Below, piece by piece: positions 1 through 9,577 of a stretch of 64,000 nucleotides of DNA. The first letter of the stretch is position 1. The number at the start of each line of letters is the position of its first letter. The notes below the pieces were generated by a model. The model saw only the letters and a program-made list of their open reading frames with translations, had not been told where the DNA came from and ran no database searches. The stretch is taken from the NCBI RefSeq assembly GCF_030412265.1, contig NZ_JAUHLN010000002.1, positions 248,001-312,000 on the forward strand, written 5' to 3'. The stretch is from Fictibacillus terranigra. Lineage in GTDB: Bacteria; Bacillota; Bacilli; Bacillales; Fictibacillaceae. A program made the translations under genes and the position numbers.

Positions 1-3000
1 GGAAAGGAAGTGTTCTCTCTCACCGGCTAGAACGTAGGCAGTTCCTCCCGACATGCCAGCAGCGAAGTTCTTTCCGGTTTCCCCCAGAATTACGACTCGG
101 CCTCCTGTCATATATTCGCACCCATGATCACCGATGCCCTCAACAACAATATCTGCCCCGCTGTTTCGGACAGCAAACCGCTCTCCGGCTGCTCCGTTAA
201 TATAGGCTTCACCGCTAGTTGCGCCATAAAAGGCAACATTACCGGCGATGACATTCGTGTCCGATAGAAAATCAGATTCCTTTGGCGCCGAAACTGTAAT
301 TTTACCTCCTGAAAGTCCTTTTCCTACATAATCATTTGCATCTCCTGTTAGGTAGAGAGACATTCCTCTTGGAATAAAGGCACCGAAGGATTGGCCCGCT
401 GAACCGGTAAACTGCAGATTAATGGTATCTTCAGGAAGCCCCTCCTCTCCATATATCTTGGAGATTTCGCTTCCTGAAATGGTACCTGCTACACGGTTTG
501 TATTATTTAAAGTAAAGGAGAGATTTACTTGCTCCTGATGCTCCAATGCCTGAGAAATGGCCGGAACTATTTCTCTCATATCCAAGGATTCACCGATCTT
601 ATGATTTTGCGGGGTCTGGAACGTTCTGACAGAACCCTCGACTGTATGGGTCAGATTGGCTAAGTTCAATTGTTTCGCTTTCCAATGGTTCTTCGTCCGT
701 TCTGAAACTTTAAGGATTTCACTGTGTCCAATCATTTCATCCATCGTCCTGAAACCAAGTTCAGCCATGATCTCACGAACTTCCTGAGCTACAAAGCGCA
801 TGTAATTGACAACATGATCAGGATCACCCATGAATTTTTTTCGAAGCTCCGGATTTTGAGTCGCTACACCGACAGGACATGTATCCAGGTGGCAGGCACG
901 CATCATAACACAACCGAGAACGACAAGAGGAGCTGTGGCAAAACCGTATTCTTCCGCTCCCAATAAAGCAGCCAGAACCACATCCTTCCCTGTCATCAGT
1001 TTGCCGTCAGTTTCAAGTACCACCCGGTCACGCAAACCATTCAGCATTAACGTCTGATGGGCTTCCGCCAAACCAAGCTCCCAGGGAAGCCCAGTATGCT
1101 TGATGCTTGTTTTTGGTGAAGCTCCAGTTCCTCCATCATAGCCGCTGATCACTATGACATCGGCAGCTCCTTTAGCCACACCGGCTGCAATCGTTCCTAC
1201 CCCTGCTTTCGCAACGAGCTTAACTGAAATTCGCGCATGATGGTTGGCGTTCTTCAGATCGTGAATCAGCTGTGCCAAGTCTTCAATCGAATAGATATCA
1301 TGATGCGGAGGCGGCGAAATCAAACCAACCCCTGGCGTTGATCCTCGAACATCTGCGACCCATGGGTATACTTTGTTCCCGGGCAGCTGTCCGCCTTCAC
1401 CCGGTTTCGCTCCCTGAGCCATTTTGATCTGCAGTTCATCGGCGTTCACAAGGTAATGGCTTTTCACACCAAATCTTCCTGAGGCGATCTGTTTGATCGC
1501 ACTTCGCCGTGAATCACCGTTCTTATCCAGTTTGTAGCGTTTTGGATCCTCTCCGCCTTCCCCGCTGTTGCTTTTGCCTCCTAGACGGTTCATAGCGATA
1601 GCCAATGCCTCGTGTGCTTCTTGGCTAAGTGAGCCGAACGACATCGCGCCCGTTTTAAACCGGCGGACAATGTTTTCAACAGACTCGACTTCTTCAATTG
1701 GCACTGCTTGCTCCCCAGATGGGAAAGAGAATAAATTTCTTAAAAAGTTAAGTCGTTCTTCATTTGCAGCTTGTGAATACTGTTTGAAAAGGCTGTAATC
1801 ATTTTTTCGGCATGCCCATTGCAAAGTATGAATCGTTTTTGGGTTGAACGCATGATGTTCCCCCGTCTTGCGCCATTGAAAATCACTGCCGGATTCAAGT
1901 GTTTCATCAAGCGCCTCCTTAAACGCGTCCGAATGCCGCTGCCGAGCTTCAAGTGCAATGGTTTGAAGATCGATGCCATCAAGCTGTGATGCCGTTCCTG
2001 TAAAGTAACGGTCAATGACACCTTGGCCAATTCCGACGGCTTCAAAGATTTGAGCTCCACGATAGCTCTGGATCGTCGAGATACCCATCTTAGACATGAC
2101 CTTAACAACACCGTCTGTTACTCCTTTAATATAGCCTTTAACCGCTTGATCATAAGAGACAGACAGATGACCATCCAGTATTGCCTGCTGGTATGTGGCA
2201 AATGCAAGGTACGGATGAACCGCGTCTGCTCCATAACTGATGAGCGCTGCAAAATGATGGACTTCTCTTGTTTCCCCTGAATCGGCGATTAGGCTTACTT
2301 TCGTCCGAAGACCTTTGCGAACAAGGTGATGATGGAGTGCACTCGTTGATAAAAGAACTGGCATCGGAATGTTTTTACCATTCATTTCACGGTCTGAAAG
2401 GATTAGCAGCGTGTGCCCTTCTTCAATCGCTCTTTCTGCTTCGCTAAACAGTTCATTTAAACTGCGTTCCAAATCTTCAGAAAAAAGAGTTTGCAAGGTC
2501 TTGCTGGAAAACTCAGGCCAGACATTTTGCTGTAATTGGTTGAATCTCCCGGTTGATAAAATTGGTGTATCCAGCTGAATGCGCCGGCAGCTTTCAGCAT
2601 TTGCTTCAAGCAGATTCCCTTCTGCGCCTAAATAACTGATCGTTGAGGTGACGACCTGCTCGCGGATCGAATCGATCGGAGGATTCGTTACCTGCGCGAA
2701 AAGCTGCTTAAAATAGTTAAACAGTGATTGAGGACGGTCTGACAGCACAGCTAAAGGTGTATCATTTCCCATCGACCCCACCGGATCTTTTCCTTCGGTG
2801 ATCATAGGAAGCAAATATTTATGAATATCCTCATGCGTATAGCCGTACGCCTTTTGCCGCAGTACCAGCTGATCGACTTTTTCAGCACTCTCATGATAAG
2901 ACCCGTTGTCCAGATGGATCAGGTTTTCATCAAGCCATGAGCGATATGGCTTGGCATGTGAAAGCTCAGTTTTAATTTCTTTATCGGAAATGATTCTCCC

Positions 3001-4248
3001 CTTTTCTAAATCGATCAGGAGCATTTTCCCGGGGCTTAAACGATCCTTGTAAAGAATGTTCTCAGGCTCCACATCAATGACCCCAACCTCTGATGAGAAA
3101 ATAATATAGTCATCCTTCGTTACATAATACCGTGCGGGCCGCAAGCCATTTCGGTCAAGGATGGCGCCGATTTGACGGCCGTTGGTGAAGGAAATGGCTG
3201 TTGGGCCATCCCACGGCTCCATGAGACAGCTATGATATTCATAAAATGCTCTTTTCTCTTCTGTCATATGGGGATTCTCTGACCAGGGTTCCGGAATCAG
3301 CATCATCGCTGCATGTGCCAGCTCCCTTCCTGCCAGTACAAAAAATTCAAGTGCGTTATCGAGAACAGCCGAATCACTGCCCTCAGTATCCAGAATAGGA
3401 AGAAGTTTATCCAAGTCGTCTCCGAATGCCTCTGAAGCAAATTGCTGTTCACGCGCTTTCATCCAATTAATATTTCCTCTCAGCGTATTAATCTCGCCAT
3501 TATGGATGAGGTATCGGTTTGGATGAGCCCTTTCCCAGCTCGGAAATGTATTTGTGCTAAAACGGGAATGCACTAAAGCAAATGCCGAAACAAAAGAAAC
3601 ATCATTCAGGTCAACGTAAAAAGCATCGACTTGCTCAGGCGTCAATAGCCCTTTATAAACGATGGTAGATGAAGAAAGACTGGAGAAATAAAAGTCGATC
3701 TGATTTTCTTTTCCCCACTTCTCCGCTAGTTTCCGGATGATATACAATTTGCGCTCAAACGCCGGTTCATTCTCAATAGAATCAGAAGCTTTAATGAATA
3801 CTTGATGGATGGAAGGGCAGCTTTCTTGCGCGAGTGTTCCGATTTTTCCGTCAATTACAGGTACACTTCTCCATCCTATGAGGCCTTGGCCTTCCTGTTC
3901 AATGAAATGCTTTAGTTTATTTTTCACGGATTGCTGTTCGTTTTCGTCTTTAGGAAGAAACATCATGCCGACCCCGTATCTTCCTTTGGCAGGCAGATCG
4001 AATTGAGGGCATGCTTTTTTAAAGAACTCGTGAGGAAGCTGCACCATTAGTCCAGCACCATCCCCGGTAAGCGGGTCGCTTCCCTGTCCTCCCCGGTGAT
4101 CCAATTGGCAAAGCATGCGTAGACCTTTTTTTACAATATCATGGGTAGCTAATCCTTTTATATGGGCGTATAAGCCAATACCGCATGCATCATGTTCAAA
4201 TTCGGGACGGTAGAGGCCCTGTGGTTTTGGTAATTGATTGAATGTCAT
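1..4248 (-). CDS. gltA: Glutamate synthase (NADPH) large subunit, 3' end beyond window
   Basis: Large subunit of GOGAT. It makes two glutamates from 2-oxoglutarate and glutamine with NADPH and is the main ammonia-assimilation partner of glutamine synthetase. The start at 4248 gives [20 protein letters not shown] followed by ACGIGLYAH; the Cys there is the class II glutaminase nucleophile exposed after propeptide removal. The frame is open through the amidotransferase, central and FMN-binding synthase domains ([15 protein letters not shown], the cysteine cluster [21 protein letters not shown] split around the 3Fe-4S site) into the C-terminal beta-helix, and runs off the window after 1416 codons. 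The family is usually about 1500 residues, so only the tail is missing. The small subunit gene gltB is expected just outside the window but cannot be seen. It is divergent from gltC, which normally activates it. Confidence 0.96.
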   Translation of the reverse strand, partial: MTFNQLPKPQGLYRPEFEHDACGIGLYAHIKGLATHDIVKKGLRMLCQLDHRGGQGSDPLTGDGAGLMVQLPHEFFKKACPQFDLPAKGRYGVGMMFLPKDENEQQSVKNKLKHFIEQEGQGLIGWRSVPVIDGKIGTLAQESCPSIHQVFIKASDSIENEPAFERKLYIIRKLAEKWGKENQIDFYFSSLSSSTIVYKGLLTPEQVDAFYVDLNDVSFVSAFALVHSRFSTNTFPSWERAHPNRYLIHNGEINTLRGNINWMKAREQQFASEAFGDDLDKLLPILDTEGSDSAVLDNALEFFVLAGRELAHAAMMLIPEPWSENPHMTEEKRAFYEYHSCLMEPWDGPTAISFTNGRQIGAILDRNGLRPARYYVTKDDYIIFSSEVGVIDVEPENILYKDRLSPGKMLLIDLEKGRIISDKEIKTELSHAKPYRSWLDENLIHLDNGSYHESAEKVDQLVLRQKAYGYTHEDIHKYLLPMITEGKDPVGSMGNDTPLAVLSDRPQSLFNYFKQLFAQVTNPPIDSIREQVVTSTISYLGAEGNLLEANAESCRRIQLDTPILSTGRFNQLQQNVWPEFSSKTLQTLFSEDLERSLNELFSEAERAIEEGHTLLILSDREMNGKNIPMPVLLSTSALHHHLVRKGLRTKVSLIADSGETREVHHFAALISYGADAVHPYLAFATYQQAILDGHLSVSYDQAVKGYIKGVTDGVVKVMSKMGISTIQSYRGAQIFEAVGIGQGVIDRYFTGTASQLDGIDLQTIALEARQRHSDAFKEALDETLESGSDFQWRKTGEHHAFNPKTIHTLQWACRKNDYSLFKQYSQAANEERLNFLRNLFSFPSGEQAVPIEEVESVENIVRRFKTGAMSFGSLSQEAHEALAIAMNRLGGKSNSGEGGEDPKRYKLDKNGDSRRSAIKQIASGRFGVKSHYLVNADELQIKMAQGAKPGEGGQLPGNKVYPWVADVRGSTPGVGLISPPPHHDIYSIEDLAQLIHDLKNANHHARISVKLVAKAGVGTIAAGVAKGAADVIVISGYDGGTGASPKTSIKHTGLPWELGLAEAHQTLMLNGLRDRVVLETDGKLMTGKDVVLAALLGAEEYGFATAPLVVLGCVMMRACHLDTCPVGVATQNPELRKKFMGDPDHVVNYMRFVAQEVREIMAELGFRTMDEMIGHSEILKVSERTKNHWKAKQLNLANLTHTVEGSVRTFQTPQNHKIGESLDMREIVPAISQALEHQEQVNLSFTLNNTNRVAGTISGSEISKIYGEEGLPEDTINLQFTGSAGQSFGAFIPRGMSLYLTGDANDYVGKGLSGGKITVSAPKESDFLSDTNVIAGNVAFYGATSGEAYINGAAGERFAVRNSGADIVVEGIGDHGCEYMTGGRVVILGETGKNFAAGMSGGTAYVLAGEREHFLS

Positions 4249-4366
4249 TGTTCGCTCCCCCGTTTCAAATGTCTTTTTTATAGTGTAGGTTTTATAATTC
4301 ATCCAAACAATATATAATTTAGATAAGATTAATCTATTTTTGAGATAATTATTGGAGGGATTCACC
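4249..4366. promoter_or_regulatory. Divergent gltA/gltC promoter region with GltC-type dyads
   Basis: The 118-base gap between divergent gltA and gltC contains a perfect 10-base palindrome AGATTAATCT at 4326-4335. Overlapping it is an ATCT-N8-AGAT type dyad at about 4332-4347 (ATCTATTTTTGAGAT), which resembles the B. subtilis GltC box. For gltA on the minus strand, a plausible -35/-10 pair is TTGTTT, 17 bases, TACACT at about 4281-4312. The dyads sit on the upstream side of that promoter, where a LysR activator would bind. The palindromes are seen directly; the assignment to GltC is inferred from gene context. Confidence 0.55.
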
Positions 4367-5269
4367 GTGGAGATACGTCAATTGCAATATTTTATCGAGG
4401 TTGCAGAGCGGGAACACGTGTCCGAGGCGGCGCAGCATCTGCATGTCGCACAATCTGCAGTCAGCAGGCAGATCGCCAACCTGGAGGCAGAGCTAAATGT
4501 GGAATTGTTTGAAAGAGAAGGAAGAAACGTAAAGCTGACTCCTGTCGGAAAACTATTTTTGACCCATGCATCATCCGCATTAAAAGCAATAGATTTTGCC
4601 AAAAAACAAATAGATGAATATTTGGACCCGGAACGCGGTACCATCAAAATCGGTTTTCCGACGAGCCTCGCCAGCCATCTTCTTCCGACCATCGTGTCAG
4701 CGTTTAAAGAAGAACATCCTAACATCGCCTTTCACCTCAGGCAAGGATCTTATCATTTTTTAATCGAAGCTGTGAAGACCGGCGATATCGATCTCGCATT
4801 TTTAGGGCCTGTTCCAGTCAATCAATCAGAAGTAGAAGGCCATATCCTCTTCACGGAAAGAATATCGGCGCTGTTACCCGCCAATCATCCACAGGCAGAG
4901 AAAGGGAGTTTGGTGTTAAGCGATTTAAGAAATGATCGATTTGTCCTGTTCCCTGAAGGTTATGTACTGCAGGAAGTAGTGATCAATGCCTGTAAAGAAG
5001 CTGGCTTTTCGCCGCTAGTCTCCTCGGAAGGAGAAGATTTAGATGCCATCAAAGGATTGGTTTCGGCAGGGATGGGTGTAACTTTATTACCCGATAGCTC
5101 ATTCTATGAAACCACTCCCCGGTATACCGTAAGAAAACCGATAGACTTACCGATCGTCCAGCGCACAGTAGGTCTGATTACCCCTAAGAAGCGGGAGCTG
5201 GCACCTGCAGAAAACGTGTTTTACGATTTTGTCATTCATTTCTTTTCAAAGTTAGAACAATATCAATGA
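4367..5269 (+). CDS. gltC: LysR-type activator of glutamate synthase
   Basis: Transcriptional activator of the divergent gltA. The N-terminal winged helix-turn-helix (residues about 1-60) contains [20 protein letters not shown], and the effector-binding LysR substrate domain fills residues about 90-295. I chose the GTG at 4367: GGAGGG at 4354-4359 lies 7 bases upstream, and the resulting 300-residue protein matches the length of B. subtilis GltC and starts as (M)[20 protein letters not shown] at 4352 in the same frame overlaps the Shine-Dalgarno sequence and is unlikely. A strong hairpin with T-run follows the stop. Position and sequence together make the GltC assignment firm. Confidence 0.95.
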   Translation: MEIRQLQYFIEVAEREHVSEAAQHLHVAQSAVSRQIANLEAELNVELFEREGRNVKLTPVGKLFLTHASSALKAIDFAKKQIDEYLDPERGTIKIGFPTSLASHLLPTIVSAFKEEHPNIAFHLRQGSYHFLIEAVKTGDIDLAFLGPVPVNQSEVEGHILFTERISALLPANHPQAEKGSLVLSDLRNDRFVLFPEGYVLQEVVINACKEAGFSPLVSSEGEDLDAIKGLVSAGMGVTLLPDSSFYETTPRYTVRKPIDLPIVQRTVGLITPKKRELAPAENVFYDFVIHFFSKLEQYQ

Positions 5270-5270
5270 A

Positions 5271-5297
5271 AAAGCTGCATACAAGGCAGCTTTTTTT
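5271..5297. terminator. Bidirectional terminator after gltC and the 33-residue gene
   Basis: Stem AAAGCTGC/GCAGCTTT with a 7-base loop, followed on the plus strand by a T-run to 5297 and on the minus strand by TTT. It starts just after the gltC stop and overlaps the stop of the convergent small gene. Confidence 0.85.
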
Positions 5298-5397
5298 AAC
5301 TCGCTCTCTGTTCTTTTTGAAGCAGGGCAACAGCGTACAAAAGCAAGTATCTCTCACGGGGAGTCAGTCTGAGCCAATCTTTTACTTTGTACTTCAT
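5296..5397 (-). CDS. Small basic protein, 33 residues, unknown function
   Basis: A short open frame starting MKYKVKDWLRLTPRER and ending in QKEQRAS. The start ATG (5395-5397) has an excellent Shine-Dalgarno, GAGGAGG, spaced 6 bases upstream. A plausible promoter lies at 5470-5498 (TTGCGA, 17 bases, TATATA). The product is basic and hydrophilic with one short leucine-rich stretch (YLLLYAVALL) that is too short for a confident membrane segment. The frame ends inside the terminator shared with gltC, as a real transcription unit would. I do not recognise a family. The ribosome site, promoter and terminator make translation likely; the function is unknown. Confidence 0.6.
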   Translation of the reverse strand: MKYKVKDWLRLTPRERYLLLYAVALLQKEQRAS

Positions 5398-5469
5398 GCC
5401 TTTACCTCCTCTTTCAGTAAATTGAAAATGCATTGCATCTATTAAACGACCATTATTGTTTAGTGTATC

Positions 5470-5498
5470 TATATATTACCACCGCTTGACATTCGCAA
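5470..5498 (-). promoter_or_regulatory. Candidate sigma-A promoter for the 33-residue gene
   Basis: On the minus strand, TTGCGA (5493-5498) and TATATA (5470-5475) are separated by exactly 17 bases. The downstream start codon is about 72 bases away. Confidence 0.45.
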
Positions 5499-5664
5499 AC
5501 GTATTCCAACTGTTAAATTTTCTCTTTTATTCTATCTAAATCTACAAAAAACAAAAAAGAATTCAAAATTCTTAACAAAAAAGAATAAAATTTCACACTA
5601 AGGAGGAAATAAAACAAAAGATTGTCGATAATTTATAGGTTTATCTTTATACTCGCAACTAAAT
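5499..5664. other. AT-rich non-coding stretch
   Basis: Part of a roughly 305-base gap (5398-5702) between the 33-residue gene and the RsbS-like gene. It is A-rich with short AAAAAAGAAT-like runs, and includes an isolated AGGAGG at 5601-5606 on the plus strand with no start codon at usable spacing. I see no gene in it. Confidence 0.5.
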
Positions 5665-5697
5665 AAGCATGCTGGACCGGATTGAGTCCGCATGCTT
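5665..5697 (-). terminator. Terminator of the RsbS-like gene
   Basis: Arms AAGCATGC (5665-5672) and GCATGCTT (5690-5697), extended inward by GGAC/GTCC with one bulged base, just past the RsbS-like stop at 5703. The T-run on the minus strand is short (TTATTT). Confidence 0.65.
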
Positions 5698-5702
5698 TCA
5701 TG

Positions 5703-6068
5703 TTAATTTTCCAAACTTCCGGTCGGTGCTTTTAATGATTCTATACCTTGTTCCACATCGAGAGCGGTCGAGATGTTTTTCAAGGAGATTCCCATCTCGT
5801 TCAGCGTAATGGCTACAGGTGGCTGTACTCCCGTTAAAATGACCTTGGCTCCCATCAAATCAGACATATTAACGATATCAACTAGAATTTTAGCTATAAA
5901 CGAATCGACGAGCTCCACTAATGACATATCGACCACAATCCCTGTCGCATTAGCGGATTGAATTTTGTTTAAAAGATCTTCCTGTAGCTGTAATGCCGAC
6001 TGGCCGTCCAATACTTCCTGAATGGATACGAGCAAAGACTCGTTGATCTTTAGAATGGGGATACTCAT
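5703..6068 (-). CDS. RsbS-like STAS-domain protein, solitary
   Basis: A 121-residue single STAS domain that resembles B. subtilis RsbS along its whole length ([51 protein letters not shown]). RsbS is the small scaffold of the stressosome; phosphorylation of its serine by RsbT releases RsbT to activate RsbU and so sigma-B. The equivalent serine (Ser56 in VDSFIAK) is present. The start at 6068 has AGGAGG 8 bases upstream. No rsbR, rsbT or rsbU lies beside it, so it is either a relocated rsbS or a paralogue; sequence alone cannot say which. The neighbouring stress gene upstream has a sigma-B promoter, which fits the theme. It is followed by its own terminator. Confidence 0.8.
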   Translation of the reverse strand: MSIPILKINESLLVSIQEVLDGQSALQLQEDLLNKIQSANATGIVVDMSLVELVDSFIAKILVDIVNMSDLMGAKVILTGVQPPVAITLNEMGISLKNISTALDVEQGIESLKAPTGSLEN

Positions 6069-6139
6069 TTGAAAAACCTCCTATAGTTTTAATGGAGCAC
6101 CATTGTATTTTTTTGAGGTTCATATTCCAGCTCCACATT

Positions 6140-6160
6140 TCATGCACGTTCGTTCATCAT
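6140..6160 (-). CDS. Possible six-codon leader peptide upstream of the RsbS-like gene
   Basis: A strong AGGAGG precedes ATG ATG at 6155-6160, giving MMNERA and then a stop. The RsbS-like start is 70 bases further on with its own Shine-Dalgarno. The next codons after the stop would continue in the same frame as a plausible peptide (NVELEYEPQKNTMVLH), so this may instead be the remnant of a small gene broken by a nonsense change. Low confidence either way. Confidence 0.2.
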   Translation of the reverse strand: MMNERA

Positions 6161-6219
6161 CTTGCACCTCCTAGATCCTCACAAAGGAAACCTATTCTTC
6201 ACACCTTTTATAGCAAAAG

Positions 6220-6246
6220 AGCGAGGAATCAAAATTCATCCTCGCT
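6220..6246 (-). other. Hairpin upstream of the RsbS-like gene
   Basis: Perfect 8-base arms AGCGAGGA (6220-6227) and TCCTCGCT (6239-6246) with an 11-base loop, followed on the minus strand by CTTTTGCT. The T-run is weak, so it may be a second terminator for the stress gene or a leader structure. Confidence 0.4.
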
Positions 6247-6310
6247 AATCAACGTGTAAAATGTTGTATTAATAAATTTATATTTGGTTTGAAATATTTA
6301 ACAATTATAA

Positions 6311-6340
6311 TAAAAACCAGCCCCTGTTGGACGGAACTGG
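6311..6340 (-). terminator. Terminator of the general stress protein gene
   Basis: On the minus strand, CCAGTTCC and GGGGCTGG form an imperfect stem followed by TTTTTATTA, shortly after the stop at 6362. Confidence 0.6.
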
Positions 6341-6361
6341 ATTCGTTTTTACGATGAGTCA

Positions 6362-6721
6362 TTACCTTTTATCTTCGTATTGATAATTTGTGCCTACAAG
6401 GATTAAAATCTTGCCTGCTTCCAGTTCTGGTGCATAAGTCATGGCTTTGTTCTCTGGCAAACCTAAGCCTGCCAATTTGTTCTCAAAATTATTGGTATAC
6501 GAGTCATTGGAAAATAAATTTTTTATTTTTTTCAAAAACGTTTCTTCTTGATTAACAATATCAACCGCAGCTCCGGTTTTGGTTTCAAGCTTACGTTTGA
6601 AACCTTCATGATTGATGACAAAAGAGATCTCATCGATATCATAACCATCTGACTTTAATTGCTCTACGGCACTTACCGCTTCTTCATCATAGTGATATAC
6701 ACCAAGGACATCCTTACCCAT
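6362..6721 (-). CDS. General stress protein 17M-type (YflT-like)
   Basis: A 119-residue soluble protein starting MGKDVLGVYHYDEEAVSAVE, the pattern of the heat-induced YflT / general stress protein 17M N-terminal domain: a ferredoxin-like fold in which a helix follows GVYHYDEEAVSAVEQLKSDGY. The biochemical role of the family is not established. GGAGG lies 8 bases before the ATG. The promoter upstream (6759-6783) matches the sigma-B consensus almost perfectly, as expected for this family in Bacillus. A terminator follows. Confidence 0.8.
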   Translation of the reverse strand: MGKDVLGVYHYDEEAVSAVEQLKSDGYDIDEISFVINHEGFKRKLETKTGAAVDIVNQEETFLKKIKNLFSNDSYTNNFENKLAGLGLPENKAMTYAPELEAGKILILVGTNYQYEDKR

Positions 6722-6758
6722 TCAAGACGCCTCCTTATAAAAGCTTTTGGGTCTTTAC

Positions 6759-6783
6759 TTACCCGGGCACAAGCTTTATAAAC
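6759..6783 (-). promoter_or_regulatory. Sigma-B-type promoter of the general stress gene
   Basis: On the minus strand GTTTAT (6778-6783) is followed after 13 bases by GGGTAA (6759-6764). This fits the B. subtilis sigma-B consensus GTTTAA-N12-14-GGGWAW with one mismatch. It lies 38 bases before the start codon of the YflT-like gene. Confidence 0.75.
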
Positions 6784-6828
6784 GTATGACAAAGGGATAT
6801 AATGAAAAATGGTCCTATGGTAGGGCTT

Positions 6829-7326
6829 TTAGCCATTCCAGACGATCTTTCCGGATTTGCTTTCTTCATCCAAATGAACAGAAAAACGGTGCTTTTCGTA
6901 AAAATGAACCAACCGGTTTACATGATCCCAGTCTCTAGGGGCGATGTCACCTCTAATATAGGGGATGTTCTGGTCCTTTGCTAATTCTTGTAAATATTGA
7001 ATACATATTGAACCGTAGCCCCTATTGGCTGGGCCCCGTATGTCTCCTATAAAAATACTGTCACTGTCTTCATATATAGCATCGATGGAAAAATCCCAAA
7101 TCCCTTGAAAAGAAGTGGAGCAGTCATTCAGCATGATTTTACATTGGTGCTTGTTTTCTAATTTGTAAACAATGGTCAAATGTTCATCTTTTGTCTGTTC
7201 GACACCAAGGATATCCCACTTTTTGGCGATTTCTTTTAAATCGTTTTGCATTCGAAGCACTTGAAATTCTAAGCTTTTTCGTCCTTTATCAGCTGAAAGA
7301 GATTTTCTTTCCATTACGTTCTGCAT
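6829..7326 (-). CDS. GNAT-fold acetyltransferase-like protein
   Basis: About 165 residues. The C-terminal half has the GNAT acetyl-CoA signature GPANRGYGSICIQYLQELAK (the R-G-x-G-S loop plus following helix) and the typical ending HVNRLVHFYEKHRFSV. The N-terminal half (residues 1-60) is charged and of unclear fold. Two adjacent ATGs at 7324-7329 follow AAAGGAGGG. I prefer the second, at 7326, because its spacing is 6 bases; the first would add one residue. The frame extends upstream to 7449 but without a ribosome site. The substrate is unknown. A terminator for the upstream patB separates it from that gene. Confidence 0.65.
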   Translation of the reverse strand: MQNVMERKSLSADKGRKSLEFQVLRMQNDLKEIAKKWDILGVEQTKDEHLTIVYKLENKHQCKIMLNDCSTSFQGIWDFSIDAIYEDSDSIFIGDIRGPANRGYGSICIQYLQELAKDQNIPYIRGDIAPRDWDHVNRLVHFYEKHRFSVHLDEESKSGKIVWNG

Positions 7327-7431
7327 CATGACCCTCCTTTCTCTTCGGCCGATCCTCTTCACACAGTTTGCCATTTTACTAAGAATTACAATGTTTTTCA
7401 ACCCAAATGACGCTGTAAATTTTGCCAATAT

Positions 7432-7457
7432 AAAAAAACCCTGAACCAAGTTCAGGG
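7432..7457 (-). terminator. Terminator of patB
   Basis: Perfect arms CCCTGAAC/GTTCAGGG with a 3-base loop, followed on the minus strand by TTTTTTTA. It lies just after the patB stop at 7463. Confidence 0.9.
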
Positions 7458-7462
7458 AATCA

Positions 7463-8644
7463 TCACATCACATTTTGTTTTTTTATCGCTTGCTCCAGCC
7501 TAGTCAAGCCTTCTTTTAATGTCTCCAGCGGACAGGCGATATTGATCCGTTCAAAGCCCTCTCCTTCTTTACCAAAGATATAACCTTCATCGAATGCCAG
7601 CCTTGCTTCATTTTGCATAAAGCTTTCCAGCTTTTTATGATCCATTTTCAAATGAGTGAAATCAAGCCACACTAAATATGTTCCTTCAGGCTCAATGATC
7701 TTGATTTCCGGGAGCTTCACTTTTACAAAATTTTTCAAATAGTCAAGGTTGTTCTCTAAATATTCCATTAACCTTTCCAGCCATTCCTCACCATGCTGAT
7801 AGGCGGCTTCCGCGGCGATGATCCCTAATGAGCCCGGGGAAAAAAATCCGACCGTTGCTAAGTATTCATTAAATCGAGTTCTTAGCTTTTTATTTGGAAT
7901 AATGATGGTCGAAAATTGGAGTCCTGCAAGGTTAAACGTTTTGCTAGGCGCTATACCGGTAATCGTTTTGTCCTGAATCTCCGGTGATAATGCAGAAAAA
8001 ATCGTATGTTTATACTTCTTATAAATGAGATCAAAGTGTATATCATCAGAGAACACCAATACATCGTATTGAATACAAAGCTTCTCTAATTTTTCCAGCT
8101 CCTCTTTTGTCCAGACCCTGCCCACAGGATTATGCGGGTTGCATAGCAGCATCAGTTTAATGGAATTCTTCTGAAATTGACGCTCAAGATCTTCAAAATC
8201 CATTTCATATGTGCTTCCATTATACCGCAAAGAATTGTTGAATAATTTTCTATTGTTCTTTTTCACCATGTCACCAAAGGGATAATATACCGGACTTTGA
8301 ATCAGTACTCCATCATTTACCTCAGTATAGGTGTGGATCGCTGCGGAAAGAGCAGGAACGACTCCTGGTGTAAAAACGATCCAATCGCTTTGGATATCCC
8401 AGTTATGCCTTCTCCTCAACCAATCCATGACAATTTGCTTTGTCTCTTGTGTAGCCATGGAATAGCCAAAAATCCCGTGATCGATTCTTTTTTTCATGGC
8501 ATCAATGACCGGCTGAGGCGCTTTAAAGTCCATGTCCGCGACCCACATGGGCAAAAGATCTTCTTTACCAAATATCTCTGCCGCGTGATCCCACTTCACA
8601 GAGTGAGTGTTCATCCGGTCAATTTTTTCATCAAATGCTTTCAT
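7463..8644 (-). CDS. patB: PLP-dependent C-S lyase of the MalY/PatB family
   Basis: A 393-residue fold-type I PLP enzyme close to B. subtilis PatB, a cystathionine beta-lyase/cysteine desulfhydrase. Visible motifs are SVKWDHAAEIFGKEDLLPMWVADMDF at the N-terminus (family hallmark MWVADMDF), LCNPHNPVGR, SDDIHFDL, and the Schiff-base lysine K235 in APSKTFNLAGLQ. The family normally has SDEIH; here the Glu is Asp, a conservative change next to the PLP-binding Asp. It is preceded by the flavoprotein gene with an 18-base gap, so the two are probably co-transcribed, and it is closed by a strong terminator. It probably cleaves C-S bonds in cystathionine, cysteine or another S-conjugate. A role as the EgtE-type lyase beside EgtB is a speculation raised in the findings. 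Confidence 0.85.
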   Translation of the reverse strand: MKAFDEKIDRMNTHSVKWDHAAEIFGKEDLLPMWVADMDFKAPQPVIDAMKKRIDHGIFGYSMATQETKQIVMDWLRRRHNWDIQSDWIVFTPGVVPALSAAIHTYTEVNDGVLIQSPVYYPFGDMVKKNNRKLFNNSLRYNGSTYEMDFEDLERQFQKNSIKLMLLCNPHNPVGRVWTKEELEKLEKLCIQYDVLVFSDDIHFDLIYKKYKHTIFSALSPEIQDKTITGIAPSKTFNLAGLQFSTIIIPNKKLRTRFNEYLATVGFFSPGSLGIIAAEAAYQHGEEWLERLMEYLENNLDYLKNFVKVKLPEIKIIEPEGTYLVWLDFTHLKMDHKKLESFMQNEARLAFDEGYIFGKEGEGFERINIACPLETLKEGLTRLEQAIKKQNVM

Positions 8645-8662
8645 CCCTGCTGAGTTCCCCCT

Positions 8663-9577
8663 TTATTGTTGCGCTGCAGAACGAAGTCTTTTATGAATCC
8701 AAATTGCAGCCTGAACACCATCTCCCATGGCGATGGTGACCTGTTCGGAATGGGCGACCACATCACCGGCAGCCCACACATTTTCAATATTGGTTTCTTT
8801 TGTTCTTGCATTAACAACGATATGTTTCTTCTCCAACTGTACCCCTAGCCTTTCTGCGAGTTCAGAATGTACTCTGTTCCCTCCGAAGGCGACAAAACCA
8901 CGTTCGCCCACTATTGTTTCTCCACCTTGCAACCGTACGCCCTTGAATATGGATTCGTCCTCCACTATAATTTCCCTGATGGGTTTGGGTATATGATTAA
9001 TTCCCAATTCCTTAAGTTCCTGCAGTGTTGATTTGTCCAACTCTTTCTGTTCATGATTTATAAATATGATGTCTTTTGTCCAGTAATTCAGGGTGATCGC
9101 CATTCCGGCTCCTGCCTGACCTGAACCAATCACAATCACCTTTTTATCTTCAACCTCATAACCGTCACAATCCGGACAGATAAACATCGTTTCCCCAAGA
9201 CAATTTTTTAAATTTGCGATATCTGCGGGCAGCCTGTCCATAACACCGGTCGCAATCAGTACAGTTTTTGCTTTCAGTCGTTCCTCTTGATCGGTTGTAA
9301 TCACCAAAACACCGGCATTCTTATCCATCGACAAAGCCTTTTGCACCTTGAATGCAACACCTACTCGTTCAGCCTGCACTCTTCCGTTCCGCCTTAACGT
9401 TTCTCCGCTGACTCCTTCTGGCCAACCCAAAATGTTCCGATAATTTTTGCACAAATTGGATCTTCCGTTGTTGGAATCAAGAACGAGCGTTTTGTGTTTA
9501 TACCGGCCGAGCTGAATCCCAGCTTGTAAACCTGCGATCCCGCCTCCAATAATAATGCAGTCATATATGTCTGCCAT
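8663..9577 (-). CDS. Thioredoxin-reductase-like FAD/NAD(P) oxidoreductase
   Basis: A 304-residue two-dinucleotide-domain flavoprotein. The FAD-binding GGGIAG is at residues 11-16, the NAD(P)-binding GSGQAG at 151-156 and the C-terminal FAD motif VWAAGDV near 265. A CPDC pair (C134, C137) sits where thioredoxin reductases carry CATC or CVTC, so a redox-active disulfide is likely. It lacks the usual TrxB sequence elsewhere (for example the N-terminal Gly-Pro-Ala motif), so this is a paralogue with an unknown partner rather than TrxB itself. The start at 9577 follows GGGGG. It probably forms an operon with patB downstream. Confidence 0.75.
   Translation of the reverse strand: MADIYDCIIIGGGIAGLQAGIQLGRYKHKTLVLDSNNGRSNLCKNYRNILGWPEGVSGETLRRNGRVQAERVGVAFKVQKALSMDKNAGVLVITTDQEERLKAKTVLIATGVMDRLPADIANLKNCLGETMFICPDCDGYEVEDKKVIVIGSGQAGAGMAITLNYWTKDIIFINHEQKELDKSTLQELKELGINHIPKPIREIIVEDESIFKGVRLQGGETIVGERGFVAFGGNRVHSELAERLGVQLEKKHIVVNARTKETNIENVWAAGDVVAHSEQVTIAMGDGVQAAIWIHKRLRSAAQQ

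Noticed and set aside
4352-4366. Upstream TTG start for gltC
   Set aside because: It overlaps the Shine-Dalgarno sequence of the GTG start at 4367, which also gives the expected 300-residue length.
5601-5645. AGGAGG on the plus strand in the gap before the RsbS-like gene
   Set aside because: The nearest usable start codon (TTG at 5622) is 15 bases away and opens only a 14-codon frame.
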